From positions 12,253,302-12,317,301 of the forward strand of contig CP099839.1 of NCBI GenBank assembly GCA_030062745.1: 64,000 nt of DNA, read 5' to 3'. This document shows positions 1 through 12,060 of this stretch, piece by piece. How positions within the stretch are numbered: position 1 is the stretch's first letter; each line of letters starts with the position of its first letter. The notes below the pieces were generated by a model. It searched no databases. It saw nothing but the letters and a program-made list of their open reading frames with translations, and was not told the DNA's origin. This DNA comes from Capitulum mitella. Taxonomy: Eukaryota > Arthropoda > Thecostraca > Pollicipedomorpha > Pollicipedidae. The translations under genes were made by a program, and so were the position numbers.

Positions 1-2045
1 AGGCTGCAATCCTAACCTGAATTACTTGAAAAATTATCATTCGCCGAAATATCGGCAACGCAACTCAGCGCTGGTCAAAGATTGCGATTACGGAGACCAG
101 GGGCAGCTCAAATGGCCATGTCTTAGAGATCACAGGCCCAAAATTCAGATAGCTAAAAATTAGCATAATCCGAAAACCCGCGATAAACTGGAAACTTCTT
201 TGCCCTGGCAAAACCAAAGCCTGAGGCCCCATACCAGAGACTGTCACTCCTGGACACTTGAGTGGACCCAAAGTTAGTGACGCTCCTTCAAGATGTTACC
301 ATCATGACTTCTGGAGGGAAGGAGCATTGACTACACTGCAGCTGCGAGGAGTTATAGCGAAACGCCAGCAGAAGAACGTGTAGCAGAGCTTCTGTTTGGC
401 CTGGCACGTGTCTGTCGGCAAACTTGTCTGTGTCAAGGCTTTTCAGTTTTCAGTGGAACCACACAAAGTTTTCATTCGTAACTACATTCACCACTTCGCA
501 CTAGTCAAACCACAGTCACACAAGCGCCAGTCTTTGGCCGAGGAGTCGGAAAGTAACGGAGCAAAAGAATGAGACAGAACTGAATCAGGCGGCTCCATCC
601 ACGGCCTGCGGACGGGGATGGGTGTCCAAAATTGTTATTCTGGCCAAAGAGATGTAAATACATGGTCAACAGAGCACCATGCAACGCCCCCTCCAGCCAT
701 TACGGAACGTATGACCGCTTTGCTATTCTCAGAAGTGGTGATGCAGGACTGCAGAAGTTTTGTCCGCTGTAACCATTTTTTGGTGAAAGAAATGAAGTAG
801 CCTGCGAAATGAACGATGAGAAGGCAATGCGCGGCGGTCCGATTGATGCATAAGATATGCTAGTGGATTAGGCGCCAGCCAAGGCCACAGCTCTTGAAGA
901 TTTCATTCCTTTGCGTGACCACCGATGGCGACAGCCCTGAAAGGGCTGAAAAATTCTAGTGCAAAAAAAGACAAAGCAGAGGATTTTAGACTGGCAGAAT
1001 ATGCGTTGTTTCAAGACGGGAGCCTGGACCAAGCGGCTGCACTACTTTGGGCTAGCGGTGAAGTGCATCTTAAAACGCTCGTCATTCGAAGAACATAAAA
1101 GCTTTTCGAATCAATGAGGCGGAACTGCAGTAAGACAACATGCCCCAGTTTCTATATGATTCTGGCATGAATTTCAGTTGCTGAGGAAATCGTGCCATAT
1201 GCTGGTCTTCCAGCGTTTTATGCAGAAGTTCGATGCATGGGCAATAGCAACCAGTCGTCTCCGGCCGCTCCCTGCCAACATGACTCTGGGGCAAGAACCC
1301 CCGGGTGATCACTGTCCTCAAATCCATTGCTCCTCATCATGCATATCTAACCCGTTAGGACAGGAAATTACTTGCTGTTCTTCGGTCCACTGTCACGAGA
1401 AAGTGCTCGGTGTTGTGGAAACCCAGGATAAGGATTTCGCAAAACGTGCAGACATACCGAAAATAATCCCACATGAGTGAAAATAAAAGTCCGTATCTGC
1501 GCCAGAACGTCAACACGTCAACCACGGATACGCCGATAGAACCCAAATCACGTAATACGCAGATCAGACGCGGAACAAGTAGCACTCCTGACGAGGACAA
1601 CACCCTTAAAAATATTACTTCACGAAGTCTAGCTCGTCATAAGCATTCCTTACGACTATTCCAAATCATTTGCTAGGTTCTTGAAAGAGGCTGGAGTGAC
1701 ACATACGTCGACGTAAGAACCTAACTCCATCACTCACTGCTGGAACCAGTCGGCAATCATCTTTACCAAAACCCATTGTGTCCGCAGCAGACATCAGAGC
1801 TTCTTGTTTTGGCCGTGGAGGACGGAGCTCGTGTTACGTGCATTGTTGACCTGCAGCGCGGCGAGTCATTCACCCCGTTCTGCTTAAGTCTTTTGACTAA
1901 GAACAAATCTGTCACCATTTTGACCCGAATAACCACGAGAAAACACCACTGAAACTACTTTTACAATGGTTCTTTGGTAGGCTTGATAAGCTAAAGCAAT
2001 AAAACGGAAATTACACTGACGGGACGACGACACAAGTCATCTGGT
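1..2045. other. Stretch with no recognisable gene
   Basis: Only short open frames (about 100 codons or fewer) occur on both strands. None shows a domain, a consistent splice pattern or a biased composition. No repeat with clear ends was found. Confidence 0.4.
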
Positions 2046-2049
2046 CCAG

Positions 2050-2490
2050 ACAGTGGGGGCGAAATGGCCCGCCAGCCGCCACGAAAGACCCGACTGTGGC
2101 CGGCCGGGAGCTCGATGGGAATTCCGGACGCTGCGGGCGGCCGGGAGGGGGGGGGGGGTTCCACAGGGGTGAACGCTGCGCCGCCTCTAGCAGCGGGCCT
2201 CCGCGACCAGGCGGCCCGGGCCGGACGGCTCCCGGGCCTGGTTAGCCACAGCTGAACGCGGCGCGGCGGCGCGTCAGCAGGCCGGCGCCTGACGTGGGCC
2301 GTCACGGGCAGACTGTGCCGGTGAGACGTGGCCCAGTCCGCGTGCCAGAGCGTTTCGCAAAGCCGGCCCCTGCCCCGGCCGCCGCGGCACGCGCCAGTCG
2401 GCTCGGCTCGTTTGATCCGGAGGTGAGGGAGGCCGTATCCGGCACGGAATAGGACAAGCCGTCTGGGCTTGAGTTCCCGGTCATTTACAG
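2050..2490. other. CpG-rich island, no gene assigned
   Basis: Base composition jumps to GC-rich with many CG dinucleotides and includes a G10 run near 2149-2158. A 178-codon minus-strand frame covers it, but its Arg/Pro/Ala-rich content is what any frame of such DNA gives. It could be a promoter-type CpG island or an untranslated first exon. No TATA box or splice pair is convincing. Confidence 0.45.
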
Positions 2491-2549
2491 CATTACGTGC
2501 GGCTCTGACAGAGGATTTATCGTGCAATTTACGACCGCGCTTACCTGAC

Positions 2550-5220
2550 GAATGATACCATTTCCGCCAGTGTACGGCAAATGCGATTCCTCCACGGGGA
2601 TTCGAATCGCTTACACTGCAAAAACGTTTCCGTCGGCAAACCTGGTGTGCGTGACGACTTACTCAGCTGAATGCCAAACATTTGATGCTGCACCGATAGT
2701 CCAGTTGAAGACTGAGTTTCCTGCTAGGCAGGCCGGTCGCTAGGGGCCAGAGTTGGATACCTTGACACGAGAATCCGAACCGAAATGGCTACAATTGGCC
2801 GTCGGAATAACCGGCGTGGGGCCAGGCGATAAATCTTTCTCCGAGAAGGGGCAATAAATCTGGATTAGCCTTAGTCGAGACTGAGTCGGCGTTCCTAAGA
2901 GAATGGGATGGCAGGGGTTCGCCACATTCTACACGGACAAGTAAGAACAGTGAATGCAGATGGCTGGTGGACACATCGGAGAGAAAAAATTCGTTGTTAT
3001 TGGAAAATAAAAGTTTTAGGGAAGTAGTTTCGTGATCAGTATCTTCATTTCTTTATGCCAGGGACCAATATTTACCCCGGACAAATACTAAAATATCAGT
3101 GACGTGGTGCAGCACGAAAGAGAAGGGGGCACGTAGAACAAAACCAACACCTATTGTTTACTACAATGCGGATTCTTTCATAAGAGGGCTATGTGGTCAG
3201 ATACGCCACCTTAGCTTTTAATAGCGGGCAAATATATCACCGTAACTTTTACAGCAGTAGGAAGTTAGATTTTTGCCACGTAAATGCCAATTACCATGAA
3301 TAATTTTGATAATGGGTGTGCTGCCAAATCGCTGACCCTCTTGCACTGACCCTCCTGCACTGAGTCTCTTGCACACGAACTTCGAACCTAAAATTTAAAA
3401 CGTAAAACCCTGAACTGAATCTGTTACCTCTGGAGCATCAGCATGTGCGTGGGAGTGTTTGAAAGTTGGCAAGGCCAGATACATTTTCAAGCAATTTCTT
3501 TCCGAACATCATATCGCTTGCGCTAGAATTTTCCAAACATAGGGTAGGACCGAATGCCGCCCCGCGTGCTCTATGAACTGCTACATCCAATAATGTCAGT
3601 GGTTGTACAACATTTTCTGTTGTATGGTAGATTTCTATTGATGTCCTACGAACTTCAATCTTCTTTTACCATTGATTTTTTTGTTTTTGTAAAACACGTG
3701 CGAACGGAAATTTGCCCGGGAATAACTGTTGCACGGCGTACTATTAAACGTTTCGCCGAAAATAAAGCGACGAGAGGTGCCGGACAAGCTCAGTCTTATC
3801 CCACAATACGCTGGCTACGGACTGCATTCAGTTTTGCGAGCTAAATGATGCTGAAATTAGTGATTTCATTGGTAACAGGTCATCAGAAAGAACACGATGG
3901 GTATTGTACCGTGTTGTGTACTGTTGATTCGTGTTTTTAATACACATGTCCTGAATGCTGTCTCATCTTATTAAAAATCTACCATATGACAAAGCCAATG
4001 CAGTATTCTTACATTGACACATGTGAAAGGTATTATGTCGTCTTCCCAAATAATAAAATCTGAGACTGTAATGGTTCAGAATTTTGTTGTACAGATTTAA
4101 ACTTCGTCCCATGGTTATCATATACAAGGCAAGATTCATTGCTAAGTAAAGCGCACAGCTCCCTGACTTTCATGCAACAATTTATTGCTGTCGTCTCTGT
4201 TCAAAACCTAAAATCACCATACCCACTCGTCATACGCACTACGGTGCCAGATGTATTCATTGCCGGCCCATTTTTATGCTCGGGATGCAGTTAGCTGACC
4301 GACTAATGCTGTTCTTTCACAAGGCTTGAGGGCAATCTTATGCAACATGTTAACTAAAACGCTTCGGGCATTTCCGTCCATTTCATAATCAAGGGTGGAT
4401 ACCTAGGGTTTGCCATTCTCTTTTCCCTAGTTTTAACGCAGCCAGCAGTCAGCTGAGTGTTTTGCGTGATACTGGTCAACATGCTTACTCGCACACTTTC
4501 TGAAGATTCTGATTTGTGCCTAAGAACCGTAAATATCCAGAGACAGTTTTTTGTTGACGTTACGTTAACACAATTCATGTACTCAGGTTTTGTTCAATAG
4601 ATGATGTAACGGATGTCAATGACGTGTTGGTGGCTACTGGGATAACGAAAGAACTCCAAATAAAGAATGCTCGCCGTGGTTGCATATCATGTACAGGGCA
4701 AAAATATCCTAGGTAATGATAAAGGATCTAAGAGACGACTGCAGGCATTACCCAGGGACAGGCACTGCTGATGTATGAAATTGTATAATTCTCCTCTTAA
4801 TGGCTGCCGCGTGGCTTAAAAATATATGGCATCGTCTCAAAAAGGCGTAGCCCTTTTTTGTTTTCTTTCGTGGAAAGGTTAGTATATGAATTATTTGGGG
4901 TTGCGTTTATTGCTTTGAAAACACTCTGTACTGCTAACACTTACAAACGCAGAGGATAATTTCCACGCTTTTAGCCTAAGCACAGTGTTACGATCGGCCC
5001 GTGACGATGCACTGTGCAATATGCAACTCAATGTGTCAACGAACGTCTAGTAGTGAAAGGACGAGGCCGATTCTCCACCCCTCTCAAAGTCAGCCCCCAC
5101 CTCTCTGACGACAGAGCTCGAGAACTTATCTCCGAGACGAACTGCTGATCCCTCTGTCCTCGTTGACGGCTGCAGCTCGGCTCAAAATAGGGCGTCGGAC
5201 GGTGCCGGCACGTGACTGAC
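2550..5220. other. Stretch with no recognisable gene
   Basis: AT-balanced sequence with short frames only. A small imperfect tandem run of a CTCTTGCACTGACC-like unit lies at about 3335-3375. Nothing else with structure was seen. Confidence 0.35.
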
Positions 5221-5224
5221 ACGG

Positions 5225-5420
5225 AGCGTACCCCGGTTTCCGACTATACGGCCGGCCGGATTTGGAACAGACCTCCCGGAATAGGGCCGACCTGACGGCG
5301 GCCCGGCAGGCCGGAGGCCGACATACGATCTGGTGGACGGCTGTTACCGGGCGACGCCTGGCAGCCCGGCGTCCCGGCACCGACCCTCGCCTCTGACATG
5401 TGCCACGCCCACGTCTGATC
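5225..5420. other. Short CpG-rich island
   Basis: About 200 bp rich in CCGGC and CGG words, with no coding or splice signal I can defend. An overlapping minus-strand frame (5126-5533) is Arg-rich and low in complexity. Confidence 0.35.
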
Positions 5421-5590
5421 CTGATGCCAGATGTCGACTTGCTTCCTGGACCTGGTTGGTTTGATGCTCGAACGACGAATGTTTTGCCCTCATGGGACGG
5501 AAACGGCGGGTGTCGTGAATTCGAATCTGTCACGTTCGGTTCCTAGGAAAGTGACCTTTGTGCGGGTAAAATAAATCTTAATGAAAGGAC

Positions 5591-5629
5591 AGCAGACGTC
5601 TTCAAACACGGTTGAGCAAGACGTCTGCT
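5591..5629. repeat. Perfect 12-bp inverted repeat (hairpin)
   Basis: AGCAGACGTCTT at 5591-5602 is exactly reverse-complementary to AAGACGTCTGCT at 5618-5629, with a 15-nt loop. An AATAAA lies about 20 bp upstream. It does not match the metazoan histone 3' stem-loop. Function is unknown. Confidence 0.6.
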
Positions 5630-6467
5630 TTCCTCATCCCGTATGCCAATCATTATCATTATCTGCTAGTTCGAGAAAGCAAGACCTTGACCTTTTAGGT
5701 ATGATTCACCTTCCCAACGCTTTAACTTTTCTTTTCTACATTTTAAGGGACAGGTGGTGAGGCATGAGGCCAGAGTCGTAGCCTGACACGGTGGAATTGC
5801 CCAACGACAATTCATTCGATTTCTTTGGAATTTTTTCGAACATTTTTAGCTCGTTTGCGGCCTTGGAATTAAGTATTGCTGTCACGCCCGGAAGCTGACT
5901 GGCTTTAACGCTTGCCAGGCCGCGAGGCAAATTCATGAGAACTTCTCCCCGGCTTTTTGAGAATGGTCAGAAAATGAAGAGCCGCAGAGACATGAAACTT
6001 GGGGTATCTTTCATACATCATTTTCACACATTTTATAACTGTTCAACTTAAAGCCACCTCAGGTCACCGGCCCAGGACAGGTCAAGTAAGACCATGTCCC
6101 AAAAATGCAGTGTCATCACGTTTTATGAAATGTGCCGATTAATTTGAATCTTGCTACATTGAGAGAACACGACAGATGCAATAGTTCCGCCACCTCGGAT
6201 TTTTCGGGAATGTTAAGGCCAGTGACCTTAGATTAACTAATTTTTTAAATTTTTTGTACATCATCGGCTGAAATGGTGGCTCTAGTACGGTAGTTTTGAC
6301 CTCTGAATATGCTCCCTGATGCTTTCCATATCTTTTGGACATGTAAGTATGCCTTCTGACCCATGACCTGGGTCAGGTTATGTATTATACTTGATTTTCA
6401 GTCCCGCGACCGAATATAATTAATCGGTTTACCGTCTTAGAGTGTGTATCATTAGTCATATGTGCTT

Positions 6468-6491
6468 GTTATGTTATGTTATGTTATGTTA
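6468..6491. repeat. (ATGTT)n microsatellite
   Basis: About four to five tandem ATGTT units. Confidence 0.8.
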
Positions 6492-6869
6492 TCATATGTG
6501 CACTGATATATGGTAAGAACTTACTTTCTAAGACTGGCCTAAGCCTACCGGGCCAAGGCTGACCTGTTTTTTTTTTCAATGCGTCCACACTGCATGGCCA
6601 GAGATGATGAAAATTACACTCGTGGTTACTTTCTGTTCATGGCCAGAGATTATAAGAACCACACCTATGCTTACTTTTTGTTAAGTTTTTACTGTCCCAG
6701 TCTTGTTATTTTTGGCCGCAAAAATAAAACCCTAGCCATCGCTAAAATAACTTCCCGTCAAATATCGGCCTCTTCCTGTGCAGCCGCATCCGACGCCCGA
6801 TGTCTGTGTGACTTACGCGAAGAAAATGCTTTGAGCTTTTCTTTTCTTGGTACTCGATGGCCTGCATGC

Positions 6870-7006
6870 CCTGTATGTAGCTTGTGGCTCTTAGAGCCGG
6901 GTGTAAGCATTACTCTCCGGCTCTTCTAAGAGCCACAAGTCACACTGTACGGGGTACAGGCCAACAACCACCAAGATCTTCAAGAATGCCGTACCATCAT
7001 CCAGCG
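6870..7006. mobile_element. Short foldback element (deleted copy)
   Basis: The left arm starts CCTGTATG and runs through GCTTGTGGCTCTTAGA. The right arm returns the same words in reverse complement and ends GGTACAGG at 6960. Sequence to the right (AAGAATGCC...CATCATCCAGCGGG) matches the right flank of the larger foldback at 19569-19793, so both belong to one family. This copy lacks most of the long central arms. It has no coding capacity. Confidence 0.6.
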
Positions 7007-7009
7007 GGC

Positions 7010-8365
7010 ACTGCGAGAAATGACCTACGTTTTGAAAATGCTTTGGGACATGGGTTTTACGATGTACAACGGATATTGCATCCACCGATGTTGTAAGATT
7101 TCATGCTGTGTCGTGTCTGATCAATGGCAATGCGGCAAATGATATGACAAACATCAGAAACTCCCGACTTACATATGTCAAAAACTTGACCTAGGTTGAC
7201 CTGTTGCGGACTTGACTGGCATTCTAAACACATTTCCGACGCGATCTGGCCCAAATACGGTCTATTACAATGAGAAAAGAACGCGACTCCTGCCTTTACA
7301 AAACGACGAAATTTTCCGTCACGTTCGGTTTCGCGGAAAATAGTCCAGGGTGACCTAAAGTGCTCCTTTACTGCGCCAAAAGATAAATCTAGCCTTGTTT
7401 TTATATCTAACCTCTTTGGAACCACGTAAACGACTAGATTACCGTAGTTTTCTGCCAAAAACGTCAACAGATGACTTTATCTAAGACGACCTCTGGTGAC
7501 CTCAGTAATGACCTGGTTGGACTACTCTTGGCGCTTTCTTCTAGTTTCGCAAAAGCATTCCCAACGGTGTTTTTGCCTTTTTTGTGCGACCTGGAGTTCT
7601 AGGATTTTTTTTGGGGGGGGGTCTCATGGGTTCCGGCCCGACGAAGATGGATCCGGAGACCATTTTGGCGAGTTAAATCACTCGATATGCCTCCCGTCGA
7701 ACACACCTGCTGTCATGCTTATCTAAATAAGAGTGCTTTGTGTTTTCTGTTAACCCATAGCATCTGCTGGGAATGGATCAGTTTCATTCTACTCTCCGGA
7801 ATGCACCTTAGTTTTCTAATCTTGTAGCTTCATTACACGATCACTCCCAGAAATGACATAGCGCCGAATCTTCGAGTTAAATATTAACACGTAACTTTAT
7901 ATGTGAAACACAGCTTTCCTGACATGAAGAAGGTTGTTTTTACCTATTTATGTCACACTAAATCTGCATTTTTGAGGTACTGCAAGACCGTCACAAGAAT
8001 ATAACTTTTATCGCAACGTATTGATTCCATTTGGGGCACTATGATGGCGAAAGCAGCACATACATTGGATCGCAAAGGACACCGCCTGCTACATGCATTA
8101 GAAGAGCACGTGGCAATACGTCTCATTTCCATTTCCAGTGGAGCGAATAAAGCCGCCACTCATATCTGCAATCCATGTTAATCAAACAGGATCAAACGCT
8201 CCAGCCGCCATTTTTTCATGACAGGTGCGTGCAAATGAATTTCTGGGCGCGTTGCCGGACTGAACTGACAATGGTAAAATTACTGGGGGTTAACAGGCGT
8301 AACAAAGCATCGGTAAATTCATCACCCAATGCATTATCATTTATGCATTTCGATTTTCATCTGAC
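7010..8365. other. Stretch with no recognisable gene
   Basis: A 136-codon minus-strand frame (7057-7467) has no recognisable domain and overlaps TGACCT-rich sequence of the kind scattered through the window. A G9 run lies near 7612-7621. Confidence 0.35.
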
Positions 8366-8369
8366 TGAC

Positions 8370-9000
8370 GGCCCTTCCCAGTCCAGAGGTCCCCCGAGCC
8401 GCGCCGCCGGCGTTTGTCGCGTGCTGCCGGCACGGCAGGGGCCGCTCGGGAGCGTTCCGGGACAGGCGGTGCCCGGCTGCGGCGGCACCGCTGGTTCTGG
8501 CACGGCCTGGAGGTCTCCCGGGAGATGGTGCGACTGCCGGCCGAGCACGCTGGCCCTGACCTGCAGTCAGCAGCCTGCGGCGGTCGGCAGGCTCGGCTGC
8601 CGGCCTGCTGAAGGCACACGGCTTCCGGGTCGACTGCTGCGACTGTCGGGCGGAGCTTGCCGAGTGGGGGTGGGAGCGCCGTTCTCGCCTGCGCTCCTGC
8701 CGCCGGCCACACGGCGCAGTGTCCCCGAATGAAGCCAGGCGGTGCCCCTCCCGCGGTGGGCCGCCTCTGGCAATGGAGTCCCGGCTGGCTGGCTCTGACG
8801 CCACACGTGGACGGCCCGCGAAGGAGGCGCCGTGGTAATCTGAGTTCGGAGAGGCGATGGCGCAATCTCAAGAGTGGGGGCCAAGACGCCGGAGCATGTA
8901 CCAGCAGAGGGGGAGGGGAGCTGACACTGGAGTCGAACAACGACGGACCGCGTCGACCGTGCTGTCGCTGCGGTCTGTGTCCCGCTCTTTCTCGGAAGTG
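8370..9000. other. CpG-rich island, no gene assigned
   Basis: About 600 bp of GC- and CpG-rich DNA. Frames of 100-250 codons are open on both strands at once, as expected from stop-codon depletion in GC-rich DNA. No domain is visible. It could be a promoter island of a gene whose exons I cannot see. Confidence 0.45.
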
Positions 9001-9047
9001 TACCAACACATTTGTTTTGTCCGGGAGTTCCGTAATCTGTGTGTTCC

Positions 9048-9275
9048 CCGGCCGACATGCTTGTGCCAGGATCCCGATGGAATGCAAGTTGTCCCTGGGT
9101 ATCATTCAACTCCCTCGCTGACCTGGGCGGTTCATTGCGTCATCTCGGAAAGGCCGCGCCCTTCCGGAACAAAGGCGGTGCTCAGGTGACGCAACACTCA
9201 TCCTGGTCAGCTTGGAATCTGATGCAAAACGAGGATAACCCGCATTCCATAGGGATCCCGGCACATGTCTGCCGG
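9048..9275. mobile_element. 228-bp non-autonomous element with ~38-bp terminal inverted repeats
   Basis: The left end (CCGGCCGACATG...GGATCCCGATGGAATGC) and the right end (GCATTCC...GGATCCCGGCACATG...GCCGG) are imperfect inverted repeats about 38 bp long. The interior shares words such as GCAGGTGACGCAACACT with a second copy at 9741-9930. There is no transposase. It is MITE-like, and the superfamily cannot be told from these ends. Confidence 0.6.
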
Positions 9276-9740
9276 TCGGTGGCTTCTGCTCCGCCCGACG
9301 GTGAAAAGGCAACCTCCTGTAACGCGCCGTTGCTTGGACGGAACGAAGCCCATCTTGGTCATATCCAGGCTGGTCGTTCTGATCCGACAGATTCACCCTA
9401 TGCACAAATAAATCGAGAGTACGCCGCCGTCGAGACAAAGCTGTCGGCGTGGCGCAAATGGCGCGTTTTGGCTTTGCACGAAAACTGCTCTATTACTGAC
9501 CATCCTGGGCAGTCGGCAAGTATTTTCTCTTTTCATTTTTACAGATTATGTCGTTTATATACAAGGGGAACGCAGAATAGTACGACTGCCGAATATTTTA
9601 TTTCACGATGTAAAATGCGATGGAAATCTTGGGAGACTCATCTTAATAAAACGATGCACTGTACATAATCACATGTTGGTGACTTCATACATACGAGTGC
9701 GTTGTCGAGCATTCCAGCAATAATTAAGAACTATTGAGTA

Positions 9741-9930
9741 GCGATGGAATGCAGGCTATCCCCGTGTTTTATGCAACCCCTTCGTTGACCTGGACGAGTC
9801 ATTGCGACAAGACGGGCCTTTCGAAGCAAAGCGTTGCGCAGGTGACGCAACACTAACCTTGGCCAGTTTTGAATCCAACGCAAAACAAGAATAACCAGCA
9901 TTCCATCGGGATCCCGGTACATATCTGGCT
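9741..9930. mobile_element. Second, left-truncated copy of the 228-bp element
   Basis: It matches the 9048-9275 element from the GCGATGGAATGC word onward, through GCGCAGGTGACGCAACACTAA, to a right end GCATTCCATCGGGATCCCGG. The outermost left arm is missing or diverged. It has the same orientation as the first copy, about 690 bp away. Confidence 0.55.
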
Positions 9931-10454
9931 CTAAGTCATACCGTAGTGACTTAACCCTACTTGCATGCGGTACATTGCTGATCTGTCGGAGCGAAACAGG
10001 GCTTAAACGATAGTCTGTGATCCGAACTGACTTTTCGAGCATGCAGCAATACCGAAAATGCTGGTAGCACCCGCGAGAGAGTAAAAAGGACGAAAGGACA
10101 ATAGAGAGAAAAAACTCGACGTTTCGGCTCGAGGCCGTTTTAGGAGCCTTCTGAACGTGATGTAGAGCCAAATCTTTGAGTGAATATAATAGTGAATATA
10201 TAAAGTGAATATATAATATAATAGTGAAAGCCATATCCTTCACACGTAAAACCCAGCCTCTTCTGTTATAAAGACGGCTCTGTTTTCACAATTATCCCGA
10301 AAGTCCGGGAGCGCATAAATGCCACTTTTTACTTTCTTCATTATACTCTTGTAGTGATTTTAAAATGTTGGACGAAAAGCACAGGACATGTTGGAGTTAA
10401 TGGAGTACCAATGGTGGCACAACTCAGGTTACGTCGGAGCTACTAGCGACCTTC

Positions 10455-10503
10455 GCCTCTCTCTCCCTCCCTTTCTCTCTCCCTCTCTCTCTCTCTCTCT
10501 CTG
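10455..10503. repeat. (CT)n microsatellite
   Basis: A pyrimidine tract of CT with some CCCT interruptions. Confidence 0.9.
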
Positions 10504-10749
10504 CGATACAGAGACAGTGATATGAAGCTCCGTCTCTGGTGACCGCAGACGCTGCGTTACTGGCGACAAGGCCGGCAGTACAAACCCGGCCATGAAGGGC
10601 ATGTGCCGCTGGTTCAAGTGACCGTCGATGTTTCGGAGCGGCTATTTTCAAAATGGAATGATGCCGTCGATGAACTCTGCCCGGGAGATGGAGACAAAAG
10701 CATTTGTCAGTGCGTACCTAGTGAATCTGAGGTAGCGCAGCCAAAAGTT

Positions 10750-11200
10750 TTGAGCCCCTGAAGGAGGAAATAATCCGGGATCAGCTCCTCGAGTGGTGCT
10801 CATCACCTCCAGCGGAAGAGCGTCTGAGCTATGAGAGGGTTTAACCCTATTTCGTTTGGAGTGCACTGCTTTTGCAGTGGATCTGGTGGCTGAGAGGCAG
10901 CGTACCAGGGGATGCAGAACGGCACCGGTCAGCGACCAGCAGCCGGCCTACGAAGAAGTGGCCGCAACTAATGAGTTATCCAAGTCGCCACCTGCTAGAG
11001 GGAGCACGAGAGGGAAAGGCGTGATAATCCGTTTTTGTTGCGGTAAGAGAGGGCACATCACAAGGGACGCAAGATGTCCGGCTCGAGGTAAGAAGTGCGA
11101 AATTGCCACAAGATTGGGCATTTCATTTCGCAGTGAAGGCGCAACAATAAGACTGATAAAGTCTCTCTGGTCGAGGTTTCTGCAGTCAGGAGGAGCATGA
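10750..11200 (+). pseudogene. Gag C-terminal remnant with a damaged CCHC zinc knuckle
   Basis: An early segment near 10765-10815 reads like gypsy gag (LKEEIIRDQLLEWC, then EERLSYER). A second open frame from 10856 contains CCGKRGHITRDARC, the CX4HX4C part of a retroviral-type zinc knuckle. The Cys expected three residues before the retained pair is Arg (codon CGT where TGT is expected), so the knuckle lacks one ligand. Gag normally coats element RNA in the cytoplasmic particle. The frame stops at about 11200 and overlaps the protease frame. It is non-functional as it stands. Confidence 0.65.
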
Positions 11201-11476
11201 CAGATGTGTTACGGCCGACTTTGGACGTGACAGTGGCTGGACAAATGTTCACCATGATGGTCGACACCGGCTCAGCTGTTACCTGGTTGCCTCTGCAGCC
11301 GTATCGTGTGAAGCTCGCTCATCTGCCGTTCAAGACAGTTAATGACAGGCTTCAGGCGTATGGGGGACAGGATCTGACAGTAACGGGTTCGATTTACGCG
11401 AGAGTGAGCTTCAAGAAAAGACATTCTGTCAAGGCGGACTTGTATGTCGTGGAGCCGTCCAGTCGAGACCCTGTAC

Positions 11477-11982
11477 TGAAGCAGTTTTCTCCACCACCCT
11501 AAAATTACTCTGTTCTGTGTTCCTTCACATTGCAATTCTACAGTTCCAACTCTCAAGGCTGTCTCGATGGCATCAGCCTTACATCCGACAGTTCTAGGGA
11601 TCTCAATTTTCGTACCGTAGAATCAATGTGAAGTTCTCTGATTGGTTATAATGTTATTATTACACTATGGCTCTGGCATCCACTTCCGTCTGTAGGCCGT
11701 ATAAAAAGCGCGCCGCGCGTTATCTCGCTCTTTCCCGGTGCGGCTGCGTGGCGCGTGGAAGCTCTTTTTCTGTGCTAGTTTGCGAAACTGCCTCCCAATG
11801 TGCTTGTGCGAGAGCTACAAGTAGTAATATAGTGTGGACTAGTGAAGCGACAGCTCTTGGTACGACTGGAAACAGTTTGAAAGACTTAGACCTTCGTACA
11901 AACGAAGTTTGGAAGACTTGGACTTAGGTACAAGCGAGGTCGCCAGCAGGCATATGACGCCAGGCAGAAAACCACTGCTACA
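11477..11982 (+). mobile_element. 506-bp solo LTR inserted in the gypsy protease
   Basis: It begins TGAAGCAGT and ends ACTGCTACA (short inverted ends with TG...CA termini). It is flanked by the exact 5-bp direct repeat TGTAC at 11472-11476 and 11983-11987. It contains a TATA box at 11700 and no coding region. The features are those of an LTR left by recombination of a second, different LTR retrotransposon. No internal region or partner LTR is in the window. Confidence 0.8.
11700..11708 (+). promoter_or_regulatory. TATA box of the solo LTR
   Basis: TATAAAAAG lies about 225 bp into the LTR, followed by GC-rich sequence, the usual arrangement of an LTR U3 promoter. Transcription would start about 25-30 bp downstream (near 11730). 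Orientation plus is inferred from the box. Confidence 0.5.
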
Positions 11983-12060
11983 TGTACCTCTGTTCGGTCG
12001 TGACTTACAGAATCTGCTGAGTGTCACCGCCATGAACGGAACAGTTGGTTGTGCCGTTGA

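Larger units (their letters stand above)
11197..12060 (+). pseudogene. Retroelement aspartic protease, interrupted by a solo LTR
   Basis: The frame from 11197 contains MVDTGSAVTWLP, the DTGS active-site loop of retropepsins (Asp at residue 23), followed by a beta-rich domain. After residue ~90 the frame runs into the solo LTR. Protease sequence resumes at 11988 with LFGRDLQNLL, the conserved C-terminal GRD helix. Counting one copy of the 5-bp target duplication, the two halves are in register, so this domain was open when the LTR inserted. The enzyme would process gag-pol. This copy cannot encode an intact one. Confidence 0.75.

Noticed and set aside
10842..10856. TTTAACCCTATTTCG resembling a piggyBac-like end
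   Set aside because: It lies inside the gypsy gag remnant, the following sequence does not match the MITE, and no right end is found nearby. It is probably chance.
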